A stretch of 64,000 nucleotides of DNA from Wolfiporia cocos (GCA_029448655.1 JACCLO010000004.1:2418001-2482000), one strand, 5' to 3'. Counted from the stretch's first letter, positions 26,889 to 39,119 are shown. The notes: generated by a model from the sequence alone, not told the origin. Translations and numbers: made by a program.

Positions 26889-27735
26889 GAGGTGGAAGCG
26901 TAGGAGAAGTCTCATATTCCAGACTTGTGGAACGATTACCATTAGTGCTTCTGATTTCTTCAGAAGCAGCCGGTGGCTCGCACTTCTCTCGACGGCAACG
27001 CTTATAATTCTCAGTGGATGTAGAGTAGTAAGAACGCCACCGACAAGAAAGCATGTCCAAAGATGTGTCCCTGCTACATGACGCTGAGCGCGGGAGGACG
27101 ACGTGACCCGTATGCCAACTTCACGTCCACGGTACTAAACTGATTCTCATGCAGGATACATGATGCTGCGAAGTCGTTATGTAACGTCTACATCTCGTTC
27201 TCTAGCACAGTTGTTGCTCATCCACCCGGCAGATGGCCACTAAGTCCTGTGCCTGGGGTCCTGGCGCAGAAGCTTGCCATATCGTCCAGATGCCCCAGCT
27301 CGCGCAGTTGATCACAATAGGCAGTGCAGTGAATGCTTGTCGGATGAGCTCGCCGACCGCCCAACGATCTGCACGAATGGGGCTGTAATCGCCTTCGCCT
27401 ATCTCTGGGGCCGTCCAGTCCTCCGTTCCAACATGCTCACTGATCTGTTCTTCCTACGTACTGTGCATGAAATGTTAAAACGGTGCATCAAATTTCACAT
27501 TCACGTAAATATGTCGCTTGGGCGCTTGGATTCATAACGTGACCGCGCCGCGCCCGACGCGTTCAGACGCTCGAGCTCAGACCTGCACTTCACATTCACG
27601 TTGTGCGCAGTACGTCAGGCCCACATTCCTGCTTCCTTGCTCGCGGCAGTCAAGAGCGTGTGCACGAGGATTCTGATCCTTAGATTGCCCAGATCTCGCG
27701 TATCTACATATATAGGCCGAGCTCAGAGTTACAAT
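26889..27735. other. Intergenic region, no gene recognised
   Basis: About 850 bp between tandem plus-strand genes. Only short unrelated frames seen. Confidence 0.4.
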
Positions 27736-30700
27736 ATGGCTTCCCCTCAGAGGTGCGTCTCGCCGATGCTTTACTTGTAGTTGCTCGATGAATCTATCTC
27801 GCTCACACTAATTCACATTCAGGCGTAAGGCGTTTACCGAGGGGGACGACCACTACCTCGTCCAATACCTCGCCAAGTATACCCCCGACGGACGATACAG
27901 GAGCGGGAACAGCATCTGGCAGGTCCTCGTCGAGAACGTGCGTCCCCTTCTTCCCCATGAGCGATGACACTCAGCTCGCGCATGATGTGCAGCAGCACAA
28001 GAAGTGGCCCTGGGCTTCTAATCACACATGGCAGTCGTGGCGATCCCACTACTTATACGACCGGTCGCGGTTCGACCAGCTTGTCAAGAAGCTCCTCCGG
28101 GCCCAGGCGGCACGCGCCGACAGTGATGCCCCCACCCCCGCGCCCATGCAGCACATTGCAACGCTCAGTACGTCCCGGCAGCGCGAGGGCTTCACGAAGA
28201 AGGAAGACAAGGCGCTCGCACAGTATCTCGCGGAGCATAGCTCTTCGACCGTGGGGCGGATGGAGAGCGAGCTATACAAGGATCTGGTGTCTGATGTGCG
28301 TATCTATTGGCCGAGCTAATGACCCCACTGCTGATCGCAAGAAGGGGACGAGGTGGCCGTGGGCGAGCACCCACCCGTGGCAGTCGTGGCGCAAACGGTA
28401 TAAGGACAATATGGAAGAGTTCGACAGGTACATCGCACGCAAGCAGGCTCTTAGGGGCAACAGGCAAGGCCTTGAGATGCCTGCGGAGGCGCAACGGGGA
28501 ACGCGGCGGCAGGTTGCTGAGAAGGAGGAAGAGGAGGAGGAGGAGGAAGGGGATGATGGGGATGAGAGACAAAGGGACGGGGATAAAGGTAGGGAGGCAG
28601 AGGATCTGGTCATCGAGGGACGAGAGGGAGAAGCTGCTGAGGAGGAGCCTGCGCAGGCGAAGGCGGCAGAGAGGACAGGTGAAGCCTCGAAGCGCAAACG
28701 AGATGGACGTGAGGCGTCTGAGGAGGAGAGGAGGCGAAAGAGGAGACACCTCGAGCACTCGGCGGAGGATGCGCAGGATTCTCAACGGCCACATACAGAG
28801 TATGCCTCATACGAGCGAGGAGCAACGTGTGGTGAGAGCCACGCCAACAGTGACCGTGGTGCAGCAGAAGGCGATGGAACAACGAAAGCAGACGATGAGA
28901 CTTCAGAGAGACAGGATTCTGATTCTATCGCAACGCAGGACAGGATTCAAAAATCTCAACCCAAGGAGCCACAGACACAGCCCGCCAGTGACGATGCCCA
29001 TGTTGAAGAACCAGACGATCAGGGGAAACCGGTAGTTCCGCAGCTCCCGAATGACTATGGCAACGACGTCTTCGTAAGTGAAAGGGGAAGTAATCACAGC
29101 AGCACTGAGGAAGTCGAGGGACAATTGGCATCCCCTTCGCTCGAAGACTCTCACATGGAGGAAGGTGGGCAAAGAGCGCAAGCGCAAGATGAAGGAGAGA
29201 TCGATACCACTGTTGCTGGTCAGGAAGTGCAGCCGGACGAGGGAATCGATGTGGACCGGTATGCATCGATATTGATGCACGAGATGTATTCAACTCGGCT
29301 GATCGCGCTCTTGACAGCCCCCCATCACGCAATGCAACATCCCCACCCTTCGTGCCGGAGGATATACCACAAGCACGCCTCTATCCCGATATTGGTGCCC
29401 TTACGGTTCCTATGGACGTCGACATGTCTCTTCCCGGTACATTCCCGATAACATCGACGCCTAAGGGCTCGATGCGCCCACATAGTAAATCCATCGTGGC
29501 GCACATAGCCCCGTCCCCGAATGTTTCGCATAACATGAGCAACAAGGACGGAGAAGGGAGGGTCGCGCAGGGACCCACTCCTCCAACCAGTGCGGCTCAG
29601 ACGCCTACGCGGTCTCCACGGCTCACGAAAGACGGTATCGTTACAAATGCGAATGCTGAGCACGACACTGTCCATGCCGAGATTGTGTACGAAAGCCTCC
29701 CGACGATGACTGTTCACACCGCCCAGAACGCTGATTCAGTGCGCGACGAAGAAGCTGCTGCTCGGCCACGTCGGGTAGCGGTAAAGCAGTCCCAACGGAA
29801 CGCAGAGGCAGGACCTTCGGCCGCACCCTCGGCCGCATCCAAGATCAAGCTTGTTCGCCGGCGTCGTGTCCCAGGATATGACTCAGACATATTCGCGTCG
29901 AGGCCACCCAGCCCTGCGCAGGACGCGGGCGGACCAAGCGACCTCAGCCCAGTCGGAATGCCGAAACAGCTGCCACGACTTGACGAGGGTCCCTATAACA
30001 GTGCCTTCTCGGATGCATATGGCAGGCACCGGATGGGTCGGCCGTCCAAACCGCGGGTCAGCGGTGTCCGGGAGAACGCTGGGCAAGTGTCCAACGACGA
30101 GGGTGGTGCGAATAAGAATCAAGAGGCTGCTTGGCCGCCTGCGCGTGAAAGGAATAAGAAGAATAAGGGCAAGCAGAAGGCTGTGGCGGTGCCGCCAGCG
30201 TCGAGTGTACCTACTCAGAGAGTTTCGAGCGTTAAGGCCGAACCCCCGAGCACGCTTCTTTTATCGAAGAAGCTGGATGCACATGCACTGACGACGCGGC
30301 GTGTTCGGGATACCGACGAAGATGAGGATGTGGTACATCATCCATTCAGTCAGTTCAGCCAGAATCGCGAACGTCCACAGCCAGATCCTGCGGTCCGAGA
30401 GGAACACCATCCGTTCAGCCAGCTTACTCAAGACGCAGGGACGCGTCGAACATCTGACGACGCGCGTATCTCTATAGCTCGTGCGGTGCGGCAACAGATG
30501 CTTGAAGCAGCACAGCGGGATAACGCTTCTCTTCAGGTCCCTCCGCAGGTCCAGAGTACCATCCGCCAGGAAAATGTACTCCCTGTCACACGGGAGACGA
30601 ACCCAGAGCGGCCGGTTGCAGGGCCATCATCTCGGACCATTGATGCAGATGCGCGCAACCCACCGTTCGCTCCGTATAAACTGCTGGAGATTCCCACAAT

Positions 30701-31730
30701 GCCTGCTACACCCCGCGATGGTGAATCGGAGGACGAAGAGGATGGTATACCCAGCAGAAGTGTACATCTCGAGACGGCTTTACCGGACGTGAGGGGTAAG
30801 GGCAAGGAGCTTCCGGCGTCAGGTTTACGTCGTGGACACACAATGGGTGGATACCCAAGGGACGACGAGCTAGAGGGCGAGGGCGGTCGAACAGCTCGCA
30901 GTCTCCTTTCACGGAAATCAATGCCAATGCTACCGACTGTATGCGCGGCGACGGCATCCGCAGATCACTCCTTGTTTGCTGCTCCTCACCATCAAGACTC
31001 CCTACACAATCGCTCAAGCGGGCTCCTTCGGGGGGCCTCTCTGCCCGACGATATGCATCTCAGCGAAGACGACGAGTCGCTTGTGAGGCAACTCGGCATA
31101 GAGACCGCAATTCTGACGATGTCCGAAAATCATGGCTTCAGTGCCGAGATCGTACGCAGGGTCTGGAACACCACGCAATCGCTGGGTGCAGCTCAGGCGC
31201 TCAAGAAGACCGACGAGATCCTGCTCGAGATGCGACAAGCGGCAGAGAAGGTGGCCCTGGCACAACTAGAGGCCCTTCAGGCACAGCAAGCCGATCAGGT
31301 ACTCCGAAGACGACAGGCGCCAGCACGGCTGTCTCGCCCTCAAGATCATTCCGTCCTGCGATTTCCCCCCACTGTCCCAGAGGACCGTGAACCGATTCCA
31401 TCGCCAGAATACTCTCCGCCAAAGCAGTCTCGGGCAGGGCAATATGTCAGACTGATGAGACAAGGAAGGGGGCCTGGAACGCTTTCTCTGGAGCTTAGTA
31501 GGGCTGGAGGTATCTCGCCCTTCCGGACTCCTCAGAAAGTGGACGGTGGTGCGGAGATAGACTTCGAGGAACGTGATATGACTGACACTGGGCGGGAACA
31601 TACCCCTTCCCCCGTCAGCGACACCTCCCACAGCAATGAGCAAGAGCTAGCAGGCGCGCAAGTAGCTCCGAATGCCGCCAGGATTATGTTGGCACGTAAG
31701 CTTCGTAGGCCCTTCAAGGCTGCCACGTAG
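27736..31730 (+). CDS. Tandem Rap1-type Myb domain protein with possible RCT-like C-terminal helix bundle
   Basis: Five exons: 27736-27752, 27823-27937, 27993-28295, 28342-29258 and 29318-31730, giving 1254 residues. The first exon codes only five full codons. Domain 1 (residues about 6-75): RRKAFTEGDDHYLVQYLAKY, RSGNSIWQVLVEN, KKWPWASNHTWQSWRSHY. Domain 2 (about 105-170): REGFTKKEDKALAQYLAEHS, GRMESELYKDLVSD, RWPWASTHPWQSWRKRYKD. Both follow the Rap1 Myb pattern. The middle is a Glu/Arg-rich, then long disordered region. Near residues 1035-1090 a predicted helical block (LGIETAILTMSENHGFSAEI then VRRVWNTTQSLGAAQAL) recalls the Rap1 C-terminal domain; that is a tentative reading. A role in telomere or chromatin binding is inferred. 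Its 3' end is duplicated at 54388-54782. Confidence 0.8.
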
Positions 31731-31771
31731 TGTACAAGCAGACATGTAATACTATAGTTGCAGTCAGAATC

Positions 31772-32074
31772 TGTGACGCTGGCGATCCCTAATAGGTAAA
31801 TCGTTTGCGACACAAAGTCAGAACGCACTCAAGAAGACACGAGTTATAAGACTGCGATTTCTTTCTCGAGAACGCTGAGCTATTCAGTACGAGTACAGCG
31901 TCCTTTTATACAACAGAGTACGTAAAGTTTCCAGGCCCAGGACCCAGCGGAAACAGGTACCGTAAGAGGTCGAGGCGAGGCGGGACTATAAATACCGCGT
32001 TGGGGTGGAGTAAGTCCACACTGGGAAACAAAGGATTAGACGAAACGGGGGATGGATGTTCTGTATCCGTCACA
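31772..32074. mobile_element. Solo LTR with 5-bp target-site duplication GAATC
   Basis: The 303-bp insert begins TGTGACGCTGG and ends GTATCCGTCACA, with a 7-bp terminal inversion and the canonical TG...CA ends. It is flanked by GAATC at 31767-31771 and 32075-32079. A TATA-like ACTATAAATACC lies at about 31984-31995. The paralogous site at about 54830 carries a single GAATC and no insert, an empty-site control within the same window. It inserted after the junction duplication. Confidence 0.88.
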
Positions 32075-32079
32075 GAATC

Positions 32080-32412
32080 ATGCCATTACGTGAGCTAGTT
32101 AATAACTCAAATCATCTGTCCGTGAGTCCGATGATACACAACCAAAGGAACTTCCAATCATCATAGTATCTGTAAGGTGAAATTGTCGTCGAAAGGTAGA
32201 TCAAGGGTAACATCCAAGACCTTGTTAGTAAAATTGTACAAGGTCACGTCACTCAAGCCATGGCCGTTGAGGTTGCGGAGCCTCATAGGCATCCAACAAA
32301 AGCGCTCTTGATACATTTACCTCAGTTGCATATCCAAGTGTGCCGGACACAGCAAGGATGCCATTCTTGTATGCCATGTTTACATCGGTCGTAGCGTTAG
32401 GCATGACTAGCT
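32080..32412 (-). pseudogene. 3' fragment of GH31 alpha-glucosidase gene
   Basis: Minus-strand match to about 54842-55172 of the intact GH31 gene, covering the C-terminal NFTLQIL end and the LLLDVYEAP region, with indels and stops. It breaks off near 32412 where similarity to 55172 ends. Non-coding remnant. Confidence 0.75.
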
Positions 32413-32666
32413 TACATGGCTTCACCATAGATGTTAATTGTCACTTATTAAAGATATCTCAGGTGGAAGCTCATTGAAGTTCTACACAAAGTAAGGGGTT
32501 TAATAGCAAAGATTAATTCAAACTACCTTTTGAGAGTGCTTGAGGATACATTAGTCAAAGACATAAGCATAAGAAATAGTAGTGTTGCGAGGTCCGGTCT
32601 CAAGGACCGCTGAAGACCAAGGACCGGACCAGGACCGGACTGACTAGGAACGATTCAACGGTCCGG
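32413..32666. other. Inner edge of the inserted island, GGTCCGG-rich
   Basis: Contains a short cluster of GGACCGGACC-type repeats at about 32591-32666, directly before the inverted-SINE element. No gene. Confidence 0.4.
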
Positions 32667-33373
32667 TAGAGTTTCAGTCAATTATTCTAATCTGCCAACT
32701 GCCCTTCGCTCAAGAAATCGCAGTTGCGAGCTAGGTTTGTACGCAGATTAATCTGCTAGCTGCGGTAGATTAATCTACTGTGACAATAAAATGGTACAAT
32801 CAGGATTCGAAGCAAGGACCTTAGCAATAAGAGCATTGCAGGATAATTAGCCCACTGAGCCATAGTGGCAATAGTTACCCTTGACCAATCAAAATATATA
32901 TAACGCAAATTTTACACACAATTTCCGCAAATCATCAAGGCAACTAACTGCTACAACAAGCATAAAGAAATCAATGATAGCGGTAGCTTAATTTACCATG
33001 CTTGACCTGGAGCAACTCACCATGGGAAAGCTGAATACACTGGAATCACAGGTCTTTAGAGGCAGATTCATTTGTATTTGTGTTATGGAAGATGTTAAAC
33101 TGTGAAAATGAAGTTTACAAAATACTCTATATATTGCTTAAAATGGGGCCGACACTAGTTGCACTGTAGCTCAGTTGGCTAACGTATGCTGTGATGCTGT
33201 TATTCTCATCTGTGCTAAGGTCCTTGGTTCGAATCCTGGATGTACCATTTTATTGTCACAGTAGATTAATCTACCGCAGCTAGCAGATTAATCTGCATGC
33301 AAACCTAGCTCGCAACTGCAATTTCTTAAGTGAAGGGCAGTTGGCAGATCAAGATAATTGACTGAAGTCCCTC
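32667..33373. mobile_element. Inverted tRNA-SINE element, family 1, copy 2
   Basis: Second copy of the unit at 3469-4135, same ends (TA+GAGTTTCAGTCAA, GACTGAAGTCCCTC). It has the same two outward tRNA-like arms (right arm B box GGTTCGAATCC at about 33227) and the same central frame (32998-33105, 35 codons plus stop). Overall similarity is high. No clean target-site duplication can be seen. Confidence 0.78.
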
Positions 33374-33616
33374 ACGGCACACTTGTTGATGCACTCTCTT
33401 GTCTTGCACATGTTTGTACATGCTTTTCACGCTGTTCCTTGCCGGGATGGGATGCGAACCCACTAGGTATATGCGTACAGCCTCCCTAGTGGTACCCTTG
33501 TGCAACCGGAATTTTGTTGTTTCTCTGTGAGGGTACGTATAAATCTGTAATGCTTGCACTTGCCACTCTCTCATAATCCTGGCAGGTAATTAACCGACAC
33601 CTTTTCTTCAGCTTTG

Positions 33617-34295
33617 GAGGGACTTCACTGCCAGAGATGCATCTTTAGAGACACTGCAGATGTATCTGGAGCTCTCTAAGCAATCTTAATGCCCAAGCGT
33701 GCTGCATAGATGCATCTGAATAAAATAAGATGCATCTGCACAAGAAATACCTGTGCAGGGCTCGAACACTTGACCTGGGATCAGCAAAGTCGCAACCTGT
33801 ACCACTTCACCAAATGGTTGTGGTATCCAGTCACATACTTGTCAATATGATCCATTTAATGTCCTTTCATTGCCGTAGCTGTTAATTGTCAAGTCACACC
33901 TTGGTGCAATGTTCCATATTGCCCTGTAGGTAATTTATGACAGCATCCTTACCTCATTGCAGATGCATATGGGTTATGGGATACATTAATAAAGAGATAC
34001 ATTCTGAGTTCAAGGAACACTTGAGCTTACTGACATATGAGCAGAATGTTTAATTTTTTTACAACCGTTATTATATCAAGTACTGACTATATATTTGCAC
34101 AAGATCTTCCTTTCACTAACTGCTTTAGCTGAGTGGTTTCAGTTGCTGTTTCGCTGAGGTCTCATGGTTCCTGGTTCGATTCCCGGAATGTGACGCTTTA
34201 TTTTGGTACTAACGGGCACCTAATCCCAATGATTTAGAGAGCCCCAGATGCATCTGCGGTGTCTCTAAAGATGCATCTGTGGCACTGAAACTCTA
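33617..34295. mobile_element. Inverted tRNA-SINE element, family 2, with perfect 8-bp TSD
   Basis: A 679-bp unit flanked by CAGCTTTG at 33609-33616 and again at 34296-34303. It begins GAGGGACTTCA and ends TGAAACTCTA, the same two terminal motifs as family 1 in reverse order. The subterminal inverted repeats are unrelated to family 1 (GATGCATCTTTAGAGACAC at both ends). Two outward tRNA-like sequences are present. On the minus strand at about 33750-33825: TGGTGAAGTGG and GTTCGAGCC. On the plus strand at about 34124-34195: TAGCTGAGTGG and a perfect GGTTCGATTCC. Confidence 0.82.
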
Positions 34296-35612
34296 CAGCT
34301 TTGAGAGCCTTTTTTCTTCGCCCTGGGTCTGTTAATGGAAGTGTTAGTGTGACACGTGTCTGCTTCGGCATCTGAGGTTGGTGGCTTTCCACTTGTGGTT
34401 TATTGTTGCTTCGTATTTGCATCTCGGGTAATTCTCGGAGTTTCTGTATCGGAGATCGTTGATTATGAATCCTTTGTACTGGTACCACTGCACAGTTCTG
34501 GTGACGGGTAAGTATCGAATGTGGTGGACCAGTCATCGGTCTACGGTGCGTAGATAGTCTTCATTATCAAGGTCAAAGGCTGAATGTTGCAGCACCAGTA
34601 GAATGTATTCTTTGTACTCCAGGTTTTCCTGTTTTGTAATATAGTGAGGATGAAGTGTGTGGTAAGCAGAAAAGTTGCCTAGCAATGTGCGTAGACGAGA
34701 TAGAGCTTCGAATTATGTCAGAAGGTCGACTAGATGTTGCCTTCCAGTTGAGTTGGTACAAGTGATTCATTCGAAGCTGAGGGTTGACTCCAGCAATGGG
34801 TTGGTATATATACATGTGAGATCGTAAATATAATAAAACTATAGGCCATAGGGTTTTGTGGTCATAGGGTTGTGATAGAATTATGAGGGTTGTAGGGTAT
34901 CTTGGGTGTAGGGTATGGAAGGGGGTTGCTTACACATTGGAACTGAGGGAACACACATTTTTCATCTTGATACAGGGTCCTTGGCTATTTAGTTCCGTAA
35001 TTGAATAATCCTTGATTCCTGACACCCTTCACGAATGTGAAGAGGAGGTGTGGAGGTCTAATTATAGAATCCATGCTATCTACCATCCTCAATTCAGTTC
35101 CCTGAAAAAGCGTCTCAACCTTGATCGTCTCAGGCTGTACCGGATTTGATCTTACGTATGATCTACTGCACGCCTTTGCTCGTGTGAGCAATGACCTGAG
35201 TAACAAGTCAAATATAGTGAAGGAAAGAGGCTCGTGCTACACTGGGCATGCAGATACGCACTAACACTATAGTTGCTATAGATATTGTTTTGGGGATGCT
35301 AGCTATAGATGGCACGATTCGAAGAGGAAACGGCCTTCTACAATGGTGATTTTGCGTAGATATCAGGCCACAGTGTCAAGGTCAATGTTGCATGTCTGGC
35401 CACAGCATTTTATCAGCTTCTAGTGATGCCCTATAAAATTGCCTAACACTCACAGAAAAGCGGTCGAAGGTATGACGAGAATCACACAGGCTGTGTGCTC
35501 ATTATTTGGATTACTCCTTCCTGCTCGTATCCCGTATTGGGATCCTCAGCCTCCGCATGTCCAGCCTCCTAAAGAGAAGCCAGATTACTACAGTCCTTGC
35601 CTATTTAATATA
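34296..35612. other. Repeat-island DNA, no gene recognised
   Basis: About 1.3 kb of AT-richer sequence with short frames only. It includes a degenerate TAGGGT-rich stretch (34845-34925). Confidence 0.4.
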
Positions 35613-37262
35613 TTACGGCTCACTGACCTCCTCATCCCCACAATCGTCATCTGTCGTCGAATCCCTGAAGCTTCCGTGAGTGAGAGGCTCTCCTATGTTG
35701 CCTATTAGATTAGAATCAAAGCGAATGCTTGTCTGTGAAGTATCCAGCTGGTCTACTTCGGTATCCGTGCCCTGAGAAGTGGAGGCCTGCCGCAGATTGT
35801 ATATGAATCGGGAAAGCAAGATATTAGGGAGCCTGTTGTTTCACATCAGATTAGCGCGGCATTACCACGTCGCTACTGTCCTTACATGGTTAAAACGATG
35901 GTCACGTAGTCCTGTGTGATCTAGCTCGAGTCGTCAGCTTTGCTTGTAATTGACGGGATCATGAAAGCCAACTATGGTCGGCATTCGCACACTTGGAGTG
36001 ATTGTAATCACGGCAATGACTATGCTAGTAAGCACGAACGTGCTGCAATGGCCAAATCAATCCACCTTCAGTCTCGAAGTTGTGAGACACTACACACAGG
36101 AAGTATATTGTACCTGTATGGGATGCTCATCTGAGTCTCATTGTCCTACATAAGATCACCCGGGAATGCCTACCATCCACAAATAAAGTCGTAAGCAACA
36201 ACGCTGAGGAACCGGGCTGCTTGATATGTTTCCTCCAGTGCGACGTGTACATCCAGGTCGCAATTGCCACAGCAATCTCTGACATGACCATACCAGCGGT
36301 GAAAATGCCTATAGCTAGACAGCAGTTTGCATCAGATATTACCACTCTCTCGTGGTAAACGTACATCTCCGGTTCGGCAATATCAGTCAGGCCAAGTATT
36401 ATAATGTATAGACTCACATGTTATAATTGTTCGGATTATTGCCTGCGATGTTATAACTGCATGCACTAACGTTGGCAATTTTGGAAATTGTAGCATCTGT
36501 TGTAGTAATGATCCAGTACTTTGATTAGACATATTAGTATGTCGTCAGCGGGCGCGATTATGATCGCCGACCAAATATACGCCTGGAGCTGACAGGCCAA
36601 TAACAAGAATCACCAAGGCATACCACCATTTCCCGGAACTAATAGCATAGATACGGAGAGCAGAGAATACTGGAGAATGATTTATTGGTGACTTGGCTTG
36701 CACGTTGCGTCAGCTACATCGAAGGCAACTCACCCGCAAGAATCAGATCTCCAACGGTACAGATAATATTCCCCAGTGTCGTCATGACGAGACATCTGTG
36801 CACATAAGCAGTGTGGGCATAATTAAATAGGTGATAGTTATGATCACATACGACCTCTACATACGTTCAATGTCAGGATACGTTGTATGCAGCGAGGAAC
36901 TGAAAAGAAAACCTTACATTATCCGACATTGTGAAAGGCAATTGAAGCAAAGCATAGACCATCAGGAAACATCTATTCGAGAGAAGGAGTAGAGTAGTAG
37001 CCGTGCGACGATATTTCCAGACATAGCTGATTTCGCGATCGAGAGTTATGATGCACTCATAGAATATCATGGCTCGCCGTGGTTGAGCTGAGAAGGCGAC
37101 TGACAAGCAACGCTCACTCACCAGAACATGATATGGCGAAGTAATCTCCCATATGGCTGGATTTCTCAGAGGATAGCAATCGCGCTAGCACTAATAGACT
37201 TACACAAATTGTACCGTATCGATGTCGTAGACTTCGGTGGCACTTGCTGATGAAAGCGACAT
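35613..37262 (-). CDS. DUF6533-domain multi-helix membrane protein
   Basis: The minus strand gives the recognisable Agaricomycete DUF6533 pattern across several exons. The start is MSLSSASATEVYDIDTVQF at 37262. Next comes GDYFAISCS, then MIFYECIITLDREISYVWKY and TTLLLLSNRCFLMVYALLQL (about 37075-36930). CLVMTTLGNIICTVGDLILA follows (about 36790-36730), then SALRIYAISSGKWWYALVIL (about 36670-36600), SEIAVAIATWMYTSHWRKHI (about 36290-36220) and LSRFIYNLRQAS near the end. The stop is at 35613. Not every exon border could be fixed, and the central part may be decayed. Family function is unknown; these expand in dispensable regions. It is the only non-transposon gene I can support inside the island before 53 kb. 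Confidence 0.55.
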
Positions 37263-38490
37263 TGCTGTATTCAGTGCCGATGACGACTGCCTCAATTATT
37301 ACGCATCCCATAATCTGGAAGCGACTCTAAATAGTTTCTCGGCATGATGGAAATAGATTTCGCACCGTTCTCCGCAACATGATTGTTGGTCTCGTACCCA
37401 GACGTGTATGACTCGCTTCCTGCCGCCGCTGTTATCGACTGCGGTGGTAGGGTGCGAGTCACACACGTCTGAGTACGAGACCAATGATTGTAGCAAAATG
37501 ACAGGTTCAATTGTACAACAGATCAGGTGAGGACAAGTGAAACTGTTCATCAAACCTACTTTATCCTCGGAGAACTGTGCTGTGGTACCGATGTTTCCGG
37601 AATGAGAGCAGCTTCAATTCATAGTCCCTAATGTGAGTCCAGGGGCCACCCTGATTCATCACGGAGCTGTTCACATATAGAATCTCTGGACCTGATCGTC
37701 GTAGCTTCATAGGAATAGCACATCGGTTCCTCAGGCTCAGGAATGACATTAGAATATCTTGCCGATTTCCTACTGCTCTTATCAGACACCAGAGGTTGGG
37801 CGCCTACATCAGCCGCCTGATCACGACCGCTTTTTTTACTTAGACCACTGCGGTGGTATACAAATGTATTTCAGGAAATGACATCAGCCACCTGGTGCCG
37901 GAAGACTATACTCGGGCTGAGATAGTCAGGCCGATATTTAAAGAGATATCACTCAATCATTACCAAAACCCCTTGATGGCAATTCAATGGAAAATGAACT
38001 ATGATTCATGATGGAATTTCATCTGCTGAAACGCTGGGCTCAGCAATTCTGGATAATTACATCACATTTCAGCAGCGTTGAGCGGCGCTCGGATCGCTCA
38101 GTTCCCCAGCAGAGCCTTCAAGTTACTCGCTTCAGCAGCCTCAGCAACGATACCTTTCAGCGGCATGCAATAAGTGCACAGATGAGAATAATTGTTTAGA
38201 ATTCCAGGGCGTAGCAGACTTTTATGCGGAGTTCGCACCACGATCGCATGAACGTGTGGACTGTAGTTTCCCTACATAGTATGCTCTGTGGTCTGCCCTG
38301 CATCTCTGCCTACGGTCGCCGAGGTGCATCATGTCATCATTGTGCATTTGAAATTTCGCGTTTGACACTTTCGCGTTTCATTACACCGCCCCTTTCGCCT
38401 CGGTCATTTCTGCCCATGCGTTGATGCTCGCCACGCCATTAATCGGCGCCACACAACTTCTGCTGTAGGCCCCCAAGTTGCCCATAGCTA
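37263..38490. other. Upstream region of the DUF6533 gene
   Basis: No gene seen; contains the long hairpin at 37381-37490. Confidence 0.4.
37381..37490. repeat. Long near-perfect hairpin (about 50-bp arms, 7-nt loop)
   Basis: TTGGTCTCGTACCCAGACGT at 37386-37405 pairs with ACGTCTGAGTACGAGACCAA at 37465-37484, and pairing continues inward through GACTCGC/GCGAGTC and CCGCCGC/GCGGTGG to a TTATCGA-type loop. Over 46 paired positions I count four mismatches and three G-U pairs. It lies about 120-230 nt upstream of the DUF6533 start codon. Confidence 0.8.
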
Positions 38491-38498
38491 TATGGCGC

Positions 38499-39097
38499 TA
38501 GTGATGTGCCGGGCCCGGTCCGGCCCAAAAGCCCCGGCTTTGACCTGGCTTCGGACGGCCCACGGCTTTCCAAAACCTCAGGCTGGGCCCTCTGGCCCGG
38601 CCTGGGCTGGGGCTGAGCCGGGGCCTACCACTACTAGGATAGTCATCAATATAGCTTCGAAAGTTTGAAACACACCATTGTCAACTGTTCCTTGATGAAA
38701 AGGAACATTGAGGCCTACAATTTATAGGATCAAGTGTCAAAATAACTTTCCACCAGCACGGCATTCAGTAGCGCACCTGCCATATAGGGTATCGTACAGG
38801 CGCCCAAAGGTGCGCGGCAGGCTTCAACGTTGAGAATTTGACTAAGGGCCTTTTCTGTGGTTTGAAATAAGCAATACAGAGGCACTACATTGGAGTTGAG
38901 CATATTACTATCATGTACAATCTTATATCGTAATTGCTGGATATTGTATCCATTAAGGTCGCCAGGACGGGGCTCAACGGCTCGGCCCGGCTCGGCCTGA
39001 CACACAAGCCGGGCCCTGGGCCGTCTCAAGCCGTTGTGTAAAGCTTGGCCCGGCTCGGCCCGGCTCACGGCCCAAAACCGGGCCTGGCACATCACTA
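38499..39097. mobile_element. hAT-type MITE, copy 1
   Basis: A 599-bp unit with TAGTGATGTGCC...GGCACATCACTA ends, followed by GC-rich GGCCCGG inverted repeats. The TSD is 8 bp, TATGGCGC (38491-38498) against TGTGGCGC (39098-39105), 7 of 8 matching. TAG-start ends and an 8-bp TSD are hAT hallmarks. No transposase, so non-autonomous. A reversed copy lies at 46650-47284. Confidence 0.85.
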
Positions 39098-39119
39098 TGT
39101 GGCGCAGGTACTGGACCTA

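Larger units (their letters stand above)
31340..32412. repeat. Left copy of duplicated tandem-Myb/GH31 3'-3' junction
   Basis: From about 31340 this segment repeats at 54388-55172 in direct orientation. It holds the last 130 codons of the tandem-Myb gene (intact here) and the 3' end of a GH31 gene (broken here). Removing the solo LTR inside leaves about 765 bp against about 785 bp in the right copy. Confidence 0.85.

Noticed and set aside
26073..26942. 289-codon minus-strand frame opposite the 24565-26888 gene
   Set aside because: Arg/Gly-rich shadow of a GC-rich Pro/Ser/Ala coding exon; no motifs.
33420..33500. Third tRNA-like sequence on the minus strand (GGGTTCGCATCCC)
   Set aside because: B box imperfect, A box poor and no repeat borders; perhaps an old SINE piece, not strong enough to call.
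34845..34925. TAGGGT-rich stretch as an interstitial telomere
   Set aside because: Only scattered, irregular TAGGGT/GAGGGT words with variable spacing; no run of TTAGGG.
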